Assembly (NCBI RefSeq): GCF_004101245.1
Contig: NZ_SCIN01000001.1
Coordinates: 944,784 to 1,008,783, forward strand
DNA length: 64,000 bases
Direction: 5' to 3'
DNA from: Sphingomonas sp. UV9
GTDB lineage: Bacteria; Pseudomonadota; Alphaproteobacteria; Sphingomonadales; Sphingomonadaceae
In this document: positions 8,741 to 18,422 of the stretch, one piece after another
How positions within the stretch are numbered: the first letter of the stretch is position 1
Layout of the letters: each line of letters starts with the position of its first letter
Translations under genes and position numbers: made by a program
Notes under the pieces: generated by a model
The model's input: the letters and a program-made list of their open reading frames with translations, nothing else
Told to the model about the DNA's origin: nothing
The model's database searches: none

Positions 8741-10437
8741 CACTCTTTCCCCAACACATCGAGCCCCATCAAATCGAGCAGCGCCGCCTCGGTGACCGGT
8801 TCCGAGAACAGAAAGCCTTGGTACAGCCCACAACCGCCCGCCGCGAGCAGTTCCAGCTGCGACGGCGTCTCCACCCCCTCGGCGATCACGGCGAGACCCA
8901 GCGAGCGCGCCATCGTGATAGCTCCCGCCACGACCACCCGATCCCGCGCACTGCCGTCGATGTCGCGCACCAGCGACTTGTCGATCTTGACGTAATCGAG
9001 CGGCAGCGACTTGAGATAGGCAAGGCTCGAATAGCCCGTCCCGAAATCGTCGATCGCGACGCGGCACCCTGCCCCGCGCAGTTCCGCCAGCAAGGCTGAT
9101 GCCGCCGCCAGGTCCTCGATCAGTCCGGTCTCGGTAATCTCGACGGTCAGGCGCCCGCGCGGAAATCCGCTCTCGTCGACCCGCGCCAGGAACAGCGCAG
9201 CAAATCCGGGCCGGGTGATATCCGCCGCGGTCAGGTTCAGCGAGACGCGCAGTGCTCCCAGCGCTGCCGGCCATGCCACCGCGCGGGCCAGAACCAGCCG
9301 CTGGATGTGATCCGACAGCGCGATGCCGAGGTCTGCGCGATCGGCGGCGTCGAACAACGTATCCGCACCGAGCGGCCCCAAGGTCCGGTGGTTCCAGCGT
9401 GCCAGCGCCTCGACCCCGACGATCCGCCCGCCCACGATCTCGACCTGGGGCTGCCAGCGCAGATCGATCTCTTCGCGTTCGATCGCGTGGTGCAGGTCGA
9501 TCGCGAGGGCATCGATCGGTGCGACGCCATCGGGCAACGCCACGTGCAGCACCGATCCGTCGCTCGCCTTCGCCTCGGCCAGCGCCTCGCTCGCCCTGCG
9601 CAGCAACGCCGCCGCGTCGTCGCCCGACTGGCGTTGCGCCACGCCGAACCGGCAGCCGAGCACCGCGCGCGTATCCGCCACCCGGAACGGTCGCGCGAGG
9701 GCGGCATCGAGCGCCGTGATGGCCGCGGTCACCGCTGCGCCCGAGGCCTCCAGCACCAGTGCGAACTCCGACCCGCCGAGCCGGGCCACCATCGAATCGA
9801 CGCCGATCGCCGCGCGGGCGATCGTCTCGGTCCGCCGCACCGCCGCCTCGATCAGCGCGTCGACCGCGGGCCGGCCGTGCGCCGCGTTGACGATGTCGAG
9901 CCGCGACAACGACACGAGCACCACCGCGACCGGGCAATCGCACGCGATCCGCCCGATGATCCAGCGACGGACGTCACCGGTTTCACGGTCGTACAGCGAC
10001 GCACCCGGTATCCGGCGACGATCGATCGCATTGCCAGCCGTGCGGACGGCGTGACGTCCGGCGAACCGTAGCGCCTGGACGAGTTCGCTGTCGCTTGCAG
10101 GGCTGGCGAGGAACTGCGTCGCGCCCGCGTCGAAGAATTCGCCGATCGCCTCGACATCGCGCCGCGACACCAGCACCAGCAGCGCAGCGCCATTGGTCGC
10201 GCACAGTCCACCCAGCGCCAACGTCGCCGTCAACCCCTCCTCGAGCGCACCACGCGCATCGATCAGCGCCACCGCCGCACCGCTTGCGAGGAAGCGGCTT
10301 TCGATCGCAACGGCATCGCTCAGGATCACCGCATGCCAGTCCGCACCAGCCCCCGCACCGGCCAAAATCTCCGCGATTTCACTTCGTTGACGGAACGATA
10401 CCGCGAACAGCGTCGTTGCTGTCTGCATGTCTTCCAT
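8740..10437 (-). CDS. GGDEF-EAL cyclic-di-GMP protein, probable phosphodiesterase
   Basis: About 565 residues. Residues 1-130 look like a receiver-like fold, then a degenerate GGDEF domain (RLGGSEFALVL, with Ser in place of Asp), then an EAL domain. The EAL domain keeps VEALARW, the DDFGTGYSSL loop, the KIDKSL segment and VIAEGVE, so c-di-GMP hydrolysis is likely while cyclase activity is doubtful. There is no membrane segment. The start is uncertain: ATGs at 10458, 10437 and 10428 are possible, and 10437 has AGGG about 12 bases upstream. It is divergent from moaA and coupled to the NTF2-like gene. Confidence 0.85.
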   Translation of the reverse strand: MEDMQTATTLFAVSFRQRSEIAEILAGAGAGADWHAVILSDAVAIESRFLASGAAVALIDARGALEEGLTATLALGGLCATNGAALLVLVSRRDVEAIGEFFDAGATQFLASPASDSELVQALRFAGRHAVRTAGNAIDRRRIPGASLYDRETGDVRRWIIGRIACDCPVAVVLVSLSRLDIVNAAHGRPAVDALIEAAVRRTETIARAAIGVDSMVARLGGSEFALVLEASGAAVTAAITALDAALARPFRVADTRAVLGCRFGVAQRQSGDDAAALLRRASEALAEAKASDGSVLHVALPDGVAPIDALAIDLHHAIEREEIDLRWQPQVEIVGGRIVGVEALARWNHRTLGPLGADTLFDAADRADLGIALSDHIQRLVLARAVAWPAALGALRVSLNLTAADITRPGFAALFLARVDESGFPRGRLTVEITETGLIEDLAAASALLAELRGAGCRVAIDDFGTGYSSLAYLKSLPLDYVKIDKSLVRDIDGSARDRVVVAGAITMARSLGLAVIAEGVETPSQLELLAAGGCGLYQGFLFSEPVTEAALLDLMGLDVLGKE

Positions 10438-10564
10438 ATCCGTCGCACCCTGCCCCATTGGTGCGAGCTTAGCTGGCGCATCGCCGCCCGCCAATCCATT
10501 TGCCAGTCCATTACTGGCCGATCCGGCCTTGTTACAGGAACATGCAGCTATTAGCTCCGATGCG

Positions 10565-11578
10565 ATGACGTTAGCGCCCGCCCTCAAGCAGAAGCCTTTG
10601 CAGGATACGCACGGCCGCACGATCAAGTATCTGCGGATTTCGGTGACCGACCGCTGCGACCTGCGTTGCCGCTATTGCATGGCCGAGCAGATGACGTTTC
10701 TGCCGCGCGCCAAGCTGTTGAGCCTCGAAGAGATCGCGATCATCGCCGAGCGCTTCATCGCCCGCGGTGTCACCAAGATTCGGCTGTCGGGCGGCGAGCC
10801 GCTGGTCCGTCGTGACGTGGCCGAACTCGTCCAGCGTCTCGGCCACAACATCGGGTCGGGCCTGGAAGAGCTGACGATGACCACCAACGGCACGCGCCTT
10901 GCGCAGCATGCCGAGGCGATGGTCGACGCCGGCATTCGTCGCGTCAACGTCAGCATGGACAGCCGCGACCCGGAGCGCTTTCGCTACATCACCCGCCACG
11001 GCGACGTCGCGCAGGTGATCGGCGGCATTTACGCCGCCCGTGACGCCGGTCTCGCGATCAAGATCAACATGGTCGCGCTGAAGGGTTTCAACGAGGACGA
11101 GATCGCACCGATGCTCGCCTGGTGCCTTGACGAGGGCTTCGATCTGTCGCTGATCGAGACGATGCCGCTCGGCGCGATCGACGAGGATCGTACCGATCGC
11201 TTCCTGCCGCTGACCAAAGTGTTCGACGAACTCGGCCAGCAGTTCACGCTGGCACGCGACCCGCACAAGACTGGCGGCCCCGCGCGCTACTGGAACGTCG
11301 ACGGCACGCGCACGCGGCTCGGGCTGATCTCGCCGCTGACCGCCAATTTCTGCGACGGCTGCAACCGCGTCCGCCTGACCACCGAAGGCAAGCTGTACAT
11401 GTGCCTTGGCCACGACGACCAGGTCGACCTGAAGGCCGCACTCCGCGAAGGCGGTACCGCCGGGCTGGACGAGGCGATCGATGCAGGCCTGTTCGCCAAG
11501 CCGAAAGCGCACGACTTCCGCATCGGCGAGGGCGAAGGTCCCGCCGTCGCACGCCACATGAGCGTCACGGGCGGATGA
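10565..11578 (+). CDS. moaA: GTP 3',8-cyclase MoaA (molybdenum cofactor biosynthesis)
   Basis: A radical-SAM enzyme of 337 residues that, with MoaC, makes cyclic pyranopterin from GTP. The first 4Fe-4S site is Cys31, Cys35 and Cys38 (CDLRCRYC). A GGEPLVRRDV strand follows, and the second cluster motif FCDGCNRVRL with a later Cys (YMCLG) lies near the C-terminus. The protein ends in the conserved Gly-Gly (SVTGG) that is needed for activity. An upstream in-frame start at 10427 would add 46 unrelated residues. No strong ribosome site precedes 10565. Its stop overlaps the start of nadK (ATGA). Confidence 0.96.
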   Translation: MTLAPALKQKPLQDTHGRTIKYLRISVTDRCDLRCRYCMAEQMTFLPRAKLLSLEEIAIIAERFIARGVTKIRLSGGEPLVRRDVAELVQRLGHNIGSGLEELTMTTNGTRLAQHAEAMVDAGIRRVNVSMDSRDPERFRYITRHGDVAQVIGGIYAARDAGLAIKINMVALKGFNEDEIAPMLAWCLDEGFDLSLIETMPLGAIDEDRTDRFLPLTKVFDELGQQFTLARDPHKTGGPARYWNVDGTRTRLGLISPLTANFCDGCNRVRLTTEGKLYMCLGHDDQVDLKAALREGGTAGLDEAIDAGLFAKPKAHDFRIGEGEGPAVARHMSVTGG

Positions 11579-12354
11579 GCCGGTACGAGCGGCGGGCGCT
11601 GGTTGCGTCCAACACCCCGCCCGCTCGTGCCGCAGAGGCCCAGCTCGCCGACATGGGCGAGTGGGTGTCGGTCGAGGAGGCCGACGTCATCATCGCGCTG
11701 GGCGGCGATGGGTTCATGCTCCAGACGCTCCACGCCATGCTAGAACGCCGCAAGCCGCCGGTGCCCGTGTTCGGGATGAACCTCGGGACGGTCGGCTTCC
11801 TGATGAACGAATGGCGCCACCATGGCCTTGGCGACCGTTTGGAGCGCGCTAAGCCGTTCAAGGTCGTCCCGCTCAGCATGACCGCGCTTGGCGTCGACGG
11901 GCGCACGCAGACGCTGCCCGCGATCAACGAGGTGTCGTTCCTGCGCGAGACCCGCCAGACCGCCAATCTGGAAGTGACGGTGAACGACCGCATCGTTCTG
12001 CCCGAGCTAGCCTGCGACGGTATCCTCGTCGCGACGCCCGCTGGCTCGACCGCCTATAATCTATCCGCGCAGGGCCCGATCCTGCCGCTCGGCTCGGGCA
12101 TGATCGCGCTGACCCCGATCAGCCCGTTCCGCCCGCGGCGCTGGCGTGGCGCGATCCTGCCGGACAAGGCCCGCATCGGTATCCGCGTGCTCGATCCCGG
12201 CAAGCGCCCCGTCTCCGCGGTCGCCGACCAGCGCGAGATCCGCGATGTCGCACAGGTCGACATATGCATGGACCGCGCGCGCGAACTGACGCTGCTGTTC
12301 GATCCCGAGCACGCACTCGACGACCGGATCACGATGGAGCAGTTCGTCTCCTGA
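11575..12354 (+). CDS. nadK: NAD kinase
   Basis: A cytosolic kinase of 259 residues that phosphorylates NAD to NADP. The GGDG motif falls at residues 43-46 (IIALGGDGFMLQTL). Also visible are GMNLGTVGFLMNE, NEVSFLRETRQT (the NE/D motif) and the glycine-rich ATPAGSTAYNLSAQGPILP. The length suits short alphaproteobacterial forms. The ATG overlaps the moaA stop by four bases, so the two genes are translated together. Confidence 0.95.
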   Translation: MSRYERRALVASNTPPARAAEAQLADMGEWVSVEEADVIIALGGDGFMLQTLHAMLERRKPPVPVFGMNLGTVGFLMNEWRHHGLGDRLERAKPFKVVPLSMTALGVDGRTQTLPAINEVSFLRETRQTANLEVTVNDRIVLPELACDGILVATPAGSTAYNLSAQGPILPLGSGMIALTPISPFRPRRWRGAILPDKARIGIRVLDPGKRPVSAVADQREIRDVAQVDICMDRARELTLLFDPEHALDDRITMEQFVS

Positions 12355-12442
12355 CCGCAGATTATTGCTGACTTTGCATTTTTGCGGCGAAACCCGCTTG
12401 CATCGTCTGACTGGCCGTTTATAGAGCCGCCTCCGGCAACGT

Positions 12443-12517
12443 TCCCTGATAGCTCAGCGGTAGAGCTCTCGACTGTTAATCGAGTGGCCGTAGGTTCGAA
12501 TCCTACTCAGGGAGCCA
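12443..12517 (+). tRNA. tRNA-Asn (GUU)
   Basis: A 75-nt cloverleaf. The acceptor TCCCTGA pairs with TCAGGGA, the discriminator is G and CCA is encoded. The anticodon stem TCGAC/ATCGA region carries loop TGTTAAT, giving GTT, and the T arm contains GGTTCGAATCC. It lies about 90 bases after nadK. Confidence 0.95.
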
Positions 12518-12739
12518 TTTTTGATCAGCGATCACCGCGATCAATTCACGCGAATTCCGCAGCCGCGCCCCCATATTTATACAATTCTTGTCGGCGAGAC
12601 ATCTGCCAGTCGCCTCGCATGTGATTCCTCTCGGCTCTGCATTACGCGGCCTTCGTCATCTATCGCCCTCCGATCGATCGATGGGCAGGAATTGTAACAC
12701 GCTGATGAGGCGATCGGGCGGGTCGAACGTTGGGTAGGA

Positions 12740-14353
12740 ATGATAGTCAAGACATTGCGCGCGCGGCTGCTTCTCGCTGCGGTGCCGTTCATTGCGTTGG
12801 CCCCGGCAGGCTTTGCCTTTGCTCAGGACTCTGCCAGCCCACGTGCAGATACACCTTCGGAACGACCGACCACCATCTCCAAGCAGGCGGTCACCGATCC
12901 TGCCATTCGTGCTCTGTATGCGAAGGCCAACTGGCGCGCGGTCTGGTCGGCGGGAAATATCGAAGCGTTCGACCGCGTACTCGGCGATCGCGCGCGTCAC
13001 GGTCTGGACCGGATCTCTTTCCTCGAGGAAGGGGCGGAGAAGGACGACGTCGCGCGAACGAAAGCCGCGCTCGATTATGCTGGAGCGCTCGCGCACGGCC
13101 GGGTCGACCCGGCTTCGCTGCATGACGTTTACACGCTGCCCCGGCCCAAGGCGGACCTTGCCGCCGGTCTGGCGCGTGCGCTGGCCAAGGGCGATCTCGC
13201 TGCATGGTTCGATGGACTTGCGCCACAGGATGCCGAGTATAAGGTGCTGTCGGACGCGTATCTCGCGTTCAGCGCCAAGGCCGCCGTCGCAACCCCGGTG
13301 CAGGCGATCCCATCCGGTGTGATCCGCGTTGGCAATCGCGACGCGCGTGTTCCTACGATCGTCGAACAACTGGTGGAGAGCGGGTACCTGCCGCCCGCGA
13401 CGGACCCGCTGTCGGTGGCCGCCGATCCGCTGGCTCCTGCTCCACCTGCTCCGGCCCCGCTTGCCCCAGCTCCACTCGCGCCCACCCAGCCTATGGCCGC
13501 CCCAATGCTCTACACGCAGGCGATGGCCGATGCGTTGAAGGGGCTTCAGACCGACTATGGCATCGCCGCGGACGGTGTGGTGGGGCCCGAGACGTTGAAG
13601 GTGCTCAACCTGGGTGCCGGCGACCGGGCGCGCGCGCTCGCGGTCGGGCTGGAGCGTCGGCGCTGGCTGACGCGGACGCCGCCAGCAACGCGGATCGACG
13701 TCAACACCGCTGCCGCACAGCTACGCTATTACCGCGACGGCGCGGTGGTCGACCAGCGCAAGGTGATCGTCGGCGAGCCCGGCCGCGAGACGCCGGCGCT
13801 GTCTTCGCCGATCTATCGTCTCGTCGCCAATCCCACCTGGACGGTGCCGAAATCGATCCAGAACGGCGAGATGGCCAATGTTGGCGAGGACTATCTCGCC
13901 GAGCACAACATGGTCATGCGCGACGGCTGGATCGTCCAGCAGCCGGGGCCGAGCAACGCGCTGGGGCTGGTGAAGTTCGACATGGCGAACGACCAGGCCA
14001 TCTATCTCCACGACACCTCCGCGCCGGGGCTGTTCGATCGCAGCCAGCGTCATCTGAGCCATGGCTGCGTGCGCGTCGAGGATGCGCTGGGGTTCGCGCA
14101 GATGCTCGCTGAGGACGAGGGGGTCACCGAAGCGTGGCAGACCGCGCAGTCCTCGGGCGAGATGACCTTCGTGCCGTTGCCGCGCCGTATCCCGGTCCGG
14201 CTGCTGTACCATAACGTCTATGTCGACGATGGCGGGCGGGTGGCATTCCGCACCGACCCCTATGGTTGGAACGATCCGATTGCGGAACAGCTCGGGTTCG
14301 CCAAGGCGTCGGCAAAGCGGGCCGAGGCGCAGGCGATCGACATCGGGCCGTGA
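12740..14353 (+). CDS. L,D-transpeptidase (YcbB/LdtD-like) with peptidoglycan-binding domain
   Basis: A 537-residue periplasmic enzyme that makes 3-3 peptidoglycan cross-links. It has a signal peptide (residues 1-30), an N-terminal scaffold domain, a Pro/Ala-rich linker near residues 230-255, a peptidoglycan-binding repeat (ALKGLQTDYGIAADGVVGPE) and a YkuD catalytic domain. The catalytic Cys443 lies in SHGCVRVE, and YLHDTSAPGLF supplies the preceding His. AGGA sits directly before the ATG with almost no spacer, so initiation may be weak or the start slightly different. It is followed, in opposite direction, by the ClC gene. Confidence 0.93.
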   Translation: MIVKTLRARLLLAAVPFIALAPAGFAFAQDSASPRADTPSERPTTISKQAVTDPAIRALYAKANWRAVWSAGNIEAFDRVLGDRARHGLDRISFLEEGAEKDDVARTKAALDYAGALAHGRVDPASLHDVYTLPRPKADLAAGLARALAKGDLAAWFDGLAPQDAEYKVLSDAYLAFSAKAAVATPVQAIPSGVIRVGNRDARVPTIVEQLVESGYLPPATDPLSVAADPLAPAPPAPAPLAPAPLAPTQPMAAPMLYTQAMADALKGLQTDYGIAADGVVGPETLKVLNLGAGDRARALAVGLERRRWLTRTPPATRIDVNTAAAQLRYYRDGAVVDQRKVIVGEPGRETPALSSPIYRLVANPTWTVPKSIQNGEMANVGEDYLAEHNMVMRDGWIVQQPGPSNALGLVKFDMANDQAIYLHDTSAPGLFDRSQRHLSHGCVRVEDALGFAQMLAEDEGVTEAWQTAQSSGEMTFVPLPRRIPVRLLYHNVYVDDGGRVAFRTDPYGWNDPIAEQLGFAKASAKRAEAQAIDIGP

Positions 14354-14446
14354 GGCAGGTTTGCGATCGCCTTTCGCCGCGGGGCGTGGCGAGAAACGGG
14401 CGATAAGCGCCGGAGCGTATCCGCTACCTTCGTCAGCTTCTGTCCG

Positions 14447-15790
14447 TCACTTTTCCGCGGCGGGCGAGGACGAGGCTGGCATGGCGAAACTCTTGGAAAG
14501 GCCATGGTAGAGTTTTTCGCGGCATATCCACTGGCTGGCGGCGTCGGCGATGAAGGCGGTTGCGAACATCGGCAGCATGAGGCCGCGGCTGGCGGTGGTT
14601 TCCGACAGGATGATCACCGCGGTCAGCGGCGCGCGGACGACCCCGGCGAAATAGGCGACCATGCCGAGGATCACGATCGCGCTCGCGGGTTCGCCGGGGA
14701 AGACCTCTCGAAGCAGGTTGCCGACGCCGGCGCCGACCGCGAGCGAGGGCGCGAAGATGCCGCCGGGCAGCCCCGCGATCGCGGTCGCCGCGGTCGCGAC
14801 GAACTTGGCGGGGCCGAACCAGAGCGGCGCATCGACGCCGACAATCATCGCGCGCGCGGCGGAATAGCCGGTGCCCCAGGTAAGCCCGGTGAAAACCCCG
14901 AGCAGTGCAACGACGGCACCGCACGCACCCGCGAATTTCACCGGGTTGGCGCGCGTCCAACTCGTCACACGGTTACGCCCGAGCGCCATCGCCAGCAGCG
15001 TGCGCGAGAATAGGCCACCGGCCATGCCGCCGACGATCCCGGCAATCGGCGCGACCATCAATGCGGACAGAAGCGGCATGTGCGCGCCGATCGCGCCGAA
15101 ATAGATGTAGTCGCCCTGGACCGACTGCGCGACCATCCCGGCAATGACGATCGCCGCGAGCACGAGCAGCGTCACGCGCTGTTCGTAAGCCGACGCCAGT
15201 TCCTCGATCGCGAACAACAATCCCGCGAGCGGCGTGTTGAACGCTGCGGCGACACCTGCGGCGCCACCAGCGATCAGCACGCCGCCCCGCAACGGCACGC
15301 GGACGAGGCGGTGCGTCGCGCCCATCACCGCCGCGGCGAGCTGGACGGTCGGTCCTTCTCGTCCGACCGAGGCGCCCCCCAGCACCGCGCCGATCGTCAG
15401 CACCGCCTTTGCGAAGACGGTACGCGGCGAGATCAGCGTACGCGTTGCCTCGTTCGGATCGGCCTGCGCGGCGATCACCTGGGGGATGCCCGAGCCACGC
15501 GCGAACGGGGCATAGCGGCGAGTCAGCCAGACCAGCCCCATGAAGGTCAGCGGCGTCGTCAGCAGCGGCAACCAGTGCCAGCGCGTCGCATAGTCGGCGA
15601 AGACAGACGCCGCCCAATCCGCGGCCTCCGCAAATACGGTCGCGACGACGCCGATGAGAATCGCGCCCACCAGGATAGCCCCGCGCGTCCTGAACTGGAC
15701 CGAGCGAGGGCCCCGCGCCCGCAGCAGCGCGCGATACCGCGACGGGGTCCAGCGCCGCACCGGCATTAATCGATCGAAAAGCCCAGCCAT
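14447..15790 (-). CDS. ClC-type chloride channel/antiporter
   Basis: A 447-residue inner-membrane protein of about 10-12 helices that moves Cl- (often in exchange for H+). The three selectivity-filter motifs are present: GSGIPQV, GREGPTVQ with the external gating Glu, and GGIFAPSL. There is no CBS domain. Length fits EriC-type family members. It is convergent with the L,D-transpeptidase gene. Whether it is a channel or an exchanger cannot be decided here. Confidence 0.93.
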   Translation of the reverse strand: MAGLFDRLMPVRRWTPSRYRALLRARGPRSVQFRTRGAILVGAILIGVVATVFAEAADWAASVFADYATRWHWLPLLTTPLTFMGLVWLTRRYAPFARGSGIPQVIAAQADPNEATRTLISPRTVFAKAVLTIGAVLGGASVGREGPTVQLAAAVMGATHRLVRVPLRGGVLIAGGAAGVAAAFNTPLAGLLFAIEELASAYEQRVTLLVLAAIVIAGMVAQSVQGDYIYFGAIGAHMPLLSALMVAPIAGIVGGMAGGLFSRTLLAMALGRNRVTSWTRANPVKFAGACGAVVALLGVFTGLTWGTGYSAARAMIVGVDAPLWFGPAKFVATAATAIAGLPGGIFAPSLAVGAGVGNLLREVFPGEPASAIVILGMVAYFAGVVRAPLTAVIILSETTASRGLMLPMFATAFIADAASQWICREKLYHGLSKSFAMPASSSPAAEK

Positions 15791-15991
15791 GACGCCGACC
15801 TAGATTATGCGTTCTCGTCCGTCACCCCATCGCTCGCCTCGGCGCTCGCGGCGCGCGGCGTGCCGACACGGTCGTTCGGTTCTTTTATGCGCACAAAGGA
15901 CAGTATTCCCCGGACGCGCCTACGGTTCGGTCGAGGAACAAGGGAGAGACAATCGGAGCCGTGCAGCGGCTCGACTCTGATGGGTCGGCTA

Positions 15992-16561
15992 TCAGAAGCC
16001 GGCAGCGGCCAGCTGCGACCGGAGGCTCAGCCGATCATGCTCCGAGATCGGCGGCAGATCCCGCGCGCGCTTGCCCTTGCGGAGACGGGCACGGTCGTCG
16101 GCGGTCGGCTCGACGCGGCGCACCCTGACCGCGGCCTGGCCGGCTGCACGAACCCCCAGTTGTTCCGCCGCGCCGCGCGACAGATCGATGATCCGCACGC
16201 CGCCGGCGAACGGACCGCGATCGTTGATCCGCACGATGATCCGCCGCCCGGTATCGAGCGCAGTGACCTCGACATAGGTCGGCAGCGGCAGCGTGGTATG
16301 CGCCGCGGTCGTCCAGTCGGCGCGGAACCGCTCGCCGCTCGCGGTACGCTTGCCCGATTCCGTTCCGTACCAGCTGGCATAGCCGAGCACGTCGTAGGTG
16401 GGATCGACGGCAGGTACATAGGTGGTTCCCCTGACGCGGTAGGGGCCGCCGAGCTTGACGGGCGCATCACTGACGGGACGATAGGATCCGCCTGCGCATC
16501 CGGTCAGGGCCAGGAGGCCGAGGCACGTGATGCCCGTCACGGTTCGTAGCAGGGTCAGCAT
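15992..16561 (-). CDS. RlpA-like septal ring lytic transglycosylase / rare lipoprotein A
   Basis: A 189-residue lipoprotein with a lipobox (LALTGC) near residue 20 and a double-psi beta-barrel domain over about residues 75-165 (YASWYGTESGKRTASGERF, INDRGPFAGGVRIIDLSRGAAEQLG). RlpA proteins cut peptide-free glycan strands at the division septum; the SPOR domain of E. coli RlpA is absent. The start 16561 is preferred because AAGGA lies 7 bases upstream and the signal peptide begins there; a longer in-frame reading would remove the N-terminal lipoprotein signal. It is the next gene after SleB, 50 bases downstream. Confidence 0.9.
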   Translation of the reverse strand: MLTLLRTVTGITCLGLLALTGCAGGSYRPVSDAPVKLGGPYRVRGTTYVPAVDPTYDVLGYASWYGTESGKRTASGERFRADWTTAAHTTLPLPTYVEVTALDTGRRIIVRINDRGPFAGGVRIIDLSRGAAEQLGVRAAGQAAVRVRRVEPTADDRARLRKGKRARDLPPISEHDRLSLRSQLAAAGF

Positions 16562-16611
16562 GGCTATCCTTGTCCGTCGGGTCGGTGTGGGAAACGGGTC
16601 GAGCAACAGTC

Positions 16612-17298
16612 TTATCGCCGCTGATAGAAGATGTGCGACCGCACGATCGCCACCTTGACCAGCGACGACCGCCAATAGGGGACCAGCCAGTCGGTATGAT
16701 AGTGCGTCGCCCGGCCGACCGGCGCATAGACATACCCGCCGAGCGCGCGGCGTGCGGCACGGCGCGCCTGCTCCCACCCGTTGCGTTCGGGCCGCCGGGT
16801 CTGCGATCCATCGCAGGTGAACGAGAACTGGCATCCGGTGGTCCGGTTCGATCCCTGGTAGACGACCCCGCAGATCGTCTTGGGAAACCCCGGCGCGCGA
16901 ACCCGGTTGAGCACGACCTGGATCACGGCGCGCTGTCCGTCGCGGTCGCTGCCGGCCTCGTATAGCGCGACCGTCGCTAGGCACTCGGTGGCTTGTTCGC
17001 GCGCCGCGGGACCGCCACGGAACCGGAAGCGCCTGGCGACTGATCGCTTGGTCGCAACAATCGGGACGCGTGCGTTGGACGCGCGGGCCTGCGCCATGGT
17101 CAGCCGGCGCGGACGCCGCAAATCGGTGCTCGCGGTCGGCCAAGGCAGGTCGGTGAGCGAACCGCAGATCACCGCGAAAACCACCGCGACGCCGAGCAGC
17201 AAAAGCCAGTGTTCGGAGGATGGCCGTCGCGGCGATGCGTGGGAGCGAGAGCGCACGGCAGGAGATCGAGCGCGTCGCTGGGGCATCGCGGTATCCAT
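16612..17298 (-). CDS. SleB-type cell wall hydrolase
   Basis: A 228-residue protein with an Arg-rich N-terminus, one membrane anchor (WLLLLGVAVVFAVICG, about residues 30-50) and a C-terminal Hydrolase_2 (SleB) domain. The domain shows the catalytic Glu region ATVALYEAGSD, VVLNRVRAPGFPKTICGVVYQG, QFSFTCDG and THYHTDWL. SleB-family enzymes cleave peptidoglycan glycan strands. In non-sporulating alphaproteobacteria they take part in wall remodelling. It sits between the response regulator and RlpA, all on the minus strand. Confidence 0.9.
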   Translation of the reverse strand: MDTAMPQRRARSPAVRSRSHASPRRPSSEHWLLLLGVAVVFAVICGSLTDLPWPTASTDLRRPRRLTMAQARASNARVPIVATKRSVARRFRFRGGPAAREQATECLATVALYEAGSDRDGQRAVIQVVLNRVRAPGFPKTICGVVYQGSNRTTGCQFSFTCDGSQTRRPERNGWEQARRAARRALGGYVYAPVGRATHYHTDWLVPYWRSSLVKVAIVRSHIFYQRR

Positions 17299-17449
17299 AA
17301 CCGCGATCCCGCGTCAGGGAAATGGTCACGGCGCGACGGCGCCGCTGGCGCGCGTCGATCCGCATCACGGGCGGCGGCTAAGGAAGAACGATTGCGTCAT
17401 ACACGCGCCGTGTCTTGCCACAGCGCCCGTGTCGTCATCGCACGACGCC

Positions 17450-18310
17450 TCAGCCCGTATTGACTGCCGGCATGAAGATATAGCCGTTGCCACGGACGGT
17501 CCGGATGATCTCGACGGCGTGATGGGCGCGCAACTTGCGACGCAGGCGGCTGATGTTCACGTCGATCGTCCGCCCGCGCGCCATGCTGTCGGTACGGCCC
17601 GACTGCGCGATCAGGTCGTCGCGCGCATGCACGATCTGCGGCTGCGAGACGAACACGTTGAGCAACTGGAATTCGCCGTCCGTCAGACGAACCATCGTGC
17701 CGTCGGGCGCGTAGAGCGTCCGCATCCGGCAATCGAGCCTCCAGCCGGCGAAGGCGAAGGCCGTCGCCCGCGTCGGCGGCACCAGGCCGTCGCCGGCCTG
17801 GTCGGCGCCCGATGCGCCATTCGCATGCGCGAGCCCGGCATCGCGCCGCCGCAATACCGAACGGATCCGGGCAAGGATCTCACGCGGGCTGGACGGTTTG
17901 ATCACATAATCGTCTGCGCCCAGTTCGAGCGCGACGACCCGGTCGACCTCGCTCGCCAACGCCGAGAACATGATGACGGCGGGTGCCTGGCCGTTCCGGG
18001 TCAACGTCCGCAGCACCGACAAGCCGTCCTCGCCGGGCATCATCATGTCGAGCACGATCAGGTCGCAGGGCGATTGGCCAAGCCGGATGCGCAACGCCGC
18101 GCCGCTATCGACTGCTGCGGCGCGCAGGCCGTGATCGACGAGGAATTGCGTGAGGAGTTCGCGCAGGCCGGAATCATCGTCGACGACGACGATCCGCGCG
18201 CCACCGACATCGACGGCTGCGTGGTCGTCGCGTGGATGGGCGCTGAGGTGTGAAGTCGGCGCAACGGAAACGGGCAGTCCGTAATGGTTTGCGATCATGT
18301 CCGCGGTCAT
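17450..18310 (-). CDS. OmpR-family response regulator (orphan)
   Basis: About 286 residues. The receiver domain (VVVDDDSG, LDMMMPGEDG with the phospho-acceptor Asp, FSALAS, VIKPSS with the conserved Lys) is joined to an OmpR/PhoB winged helix (TIDVNISRLRRKL, VRGNGYIF). No histidine kinase lies beside it, so its partner must be elsewhere. The start is uncertain: ATG at 18310 or 18298 is plausible, and an in-frame extension reaches 18547, but neither has a clear ribosome site. It is divergent from the sulfotransferase-like gene. A role in wall remodelling is only suggested by the SleB/RlpA neighbours. Confidence 0.88.
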   Translation of the reverse strand: MTADMIANHYGLPVSVAPTSHLSAHPRDDHAAVDVGGARIVVVDDDSGLRELLTQFLVDHGLRAAAVDSGAALRIRLGQSPCDLIVLDMMMPGEDGLSVLRTLTRNGQAPAVIMFSALASEVDRVVALELGADDYVIKPSSPREILARIRSVLRRRDAGLAHANGASGADQAGDGLVPPTRATAFAFAGWRLDCRMRTLYAPDGTMVRLTDGEFQLLNVFVSQPQIVHARDDLIAQSGRTDSMARGRTIDVNISRLRRKLRAHHAVEIIRTVRGNGYIFMPAVNTG

Positions 18311-18422
18311 GGATCGCGCGTTTGTCCGCGTTATGTCCGATTGTTTCAAAGCGCGTATCACCGGTAACGGCGCGCATGCTGCGGCATCGGAAAGACCCTG
18401 CACTGCCCCTGCCGCCACGGTT

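Noticed and set aside
12443..12517. tRNA-Asn as an integration site
   Set aside because: No integrase, no repeated tRNA end and ordinary flanking genes.
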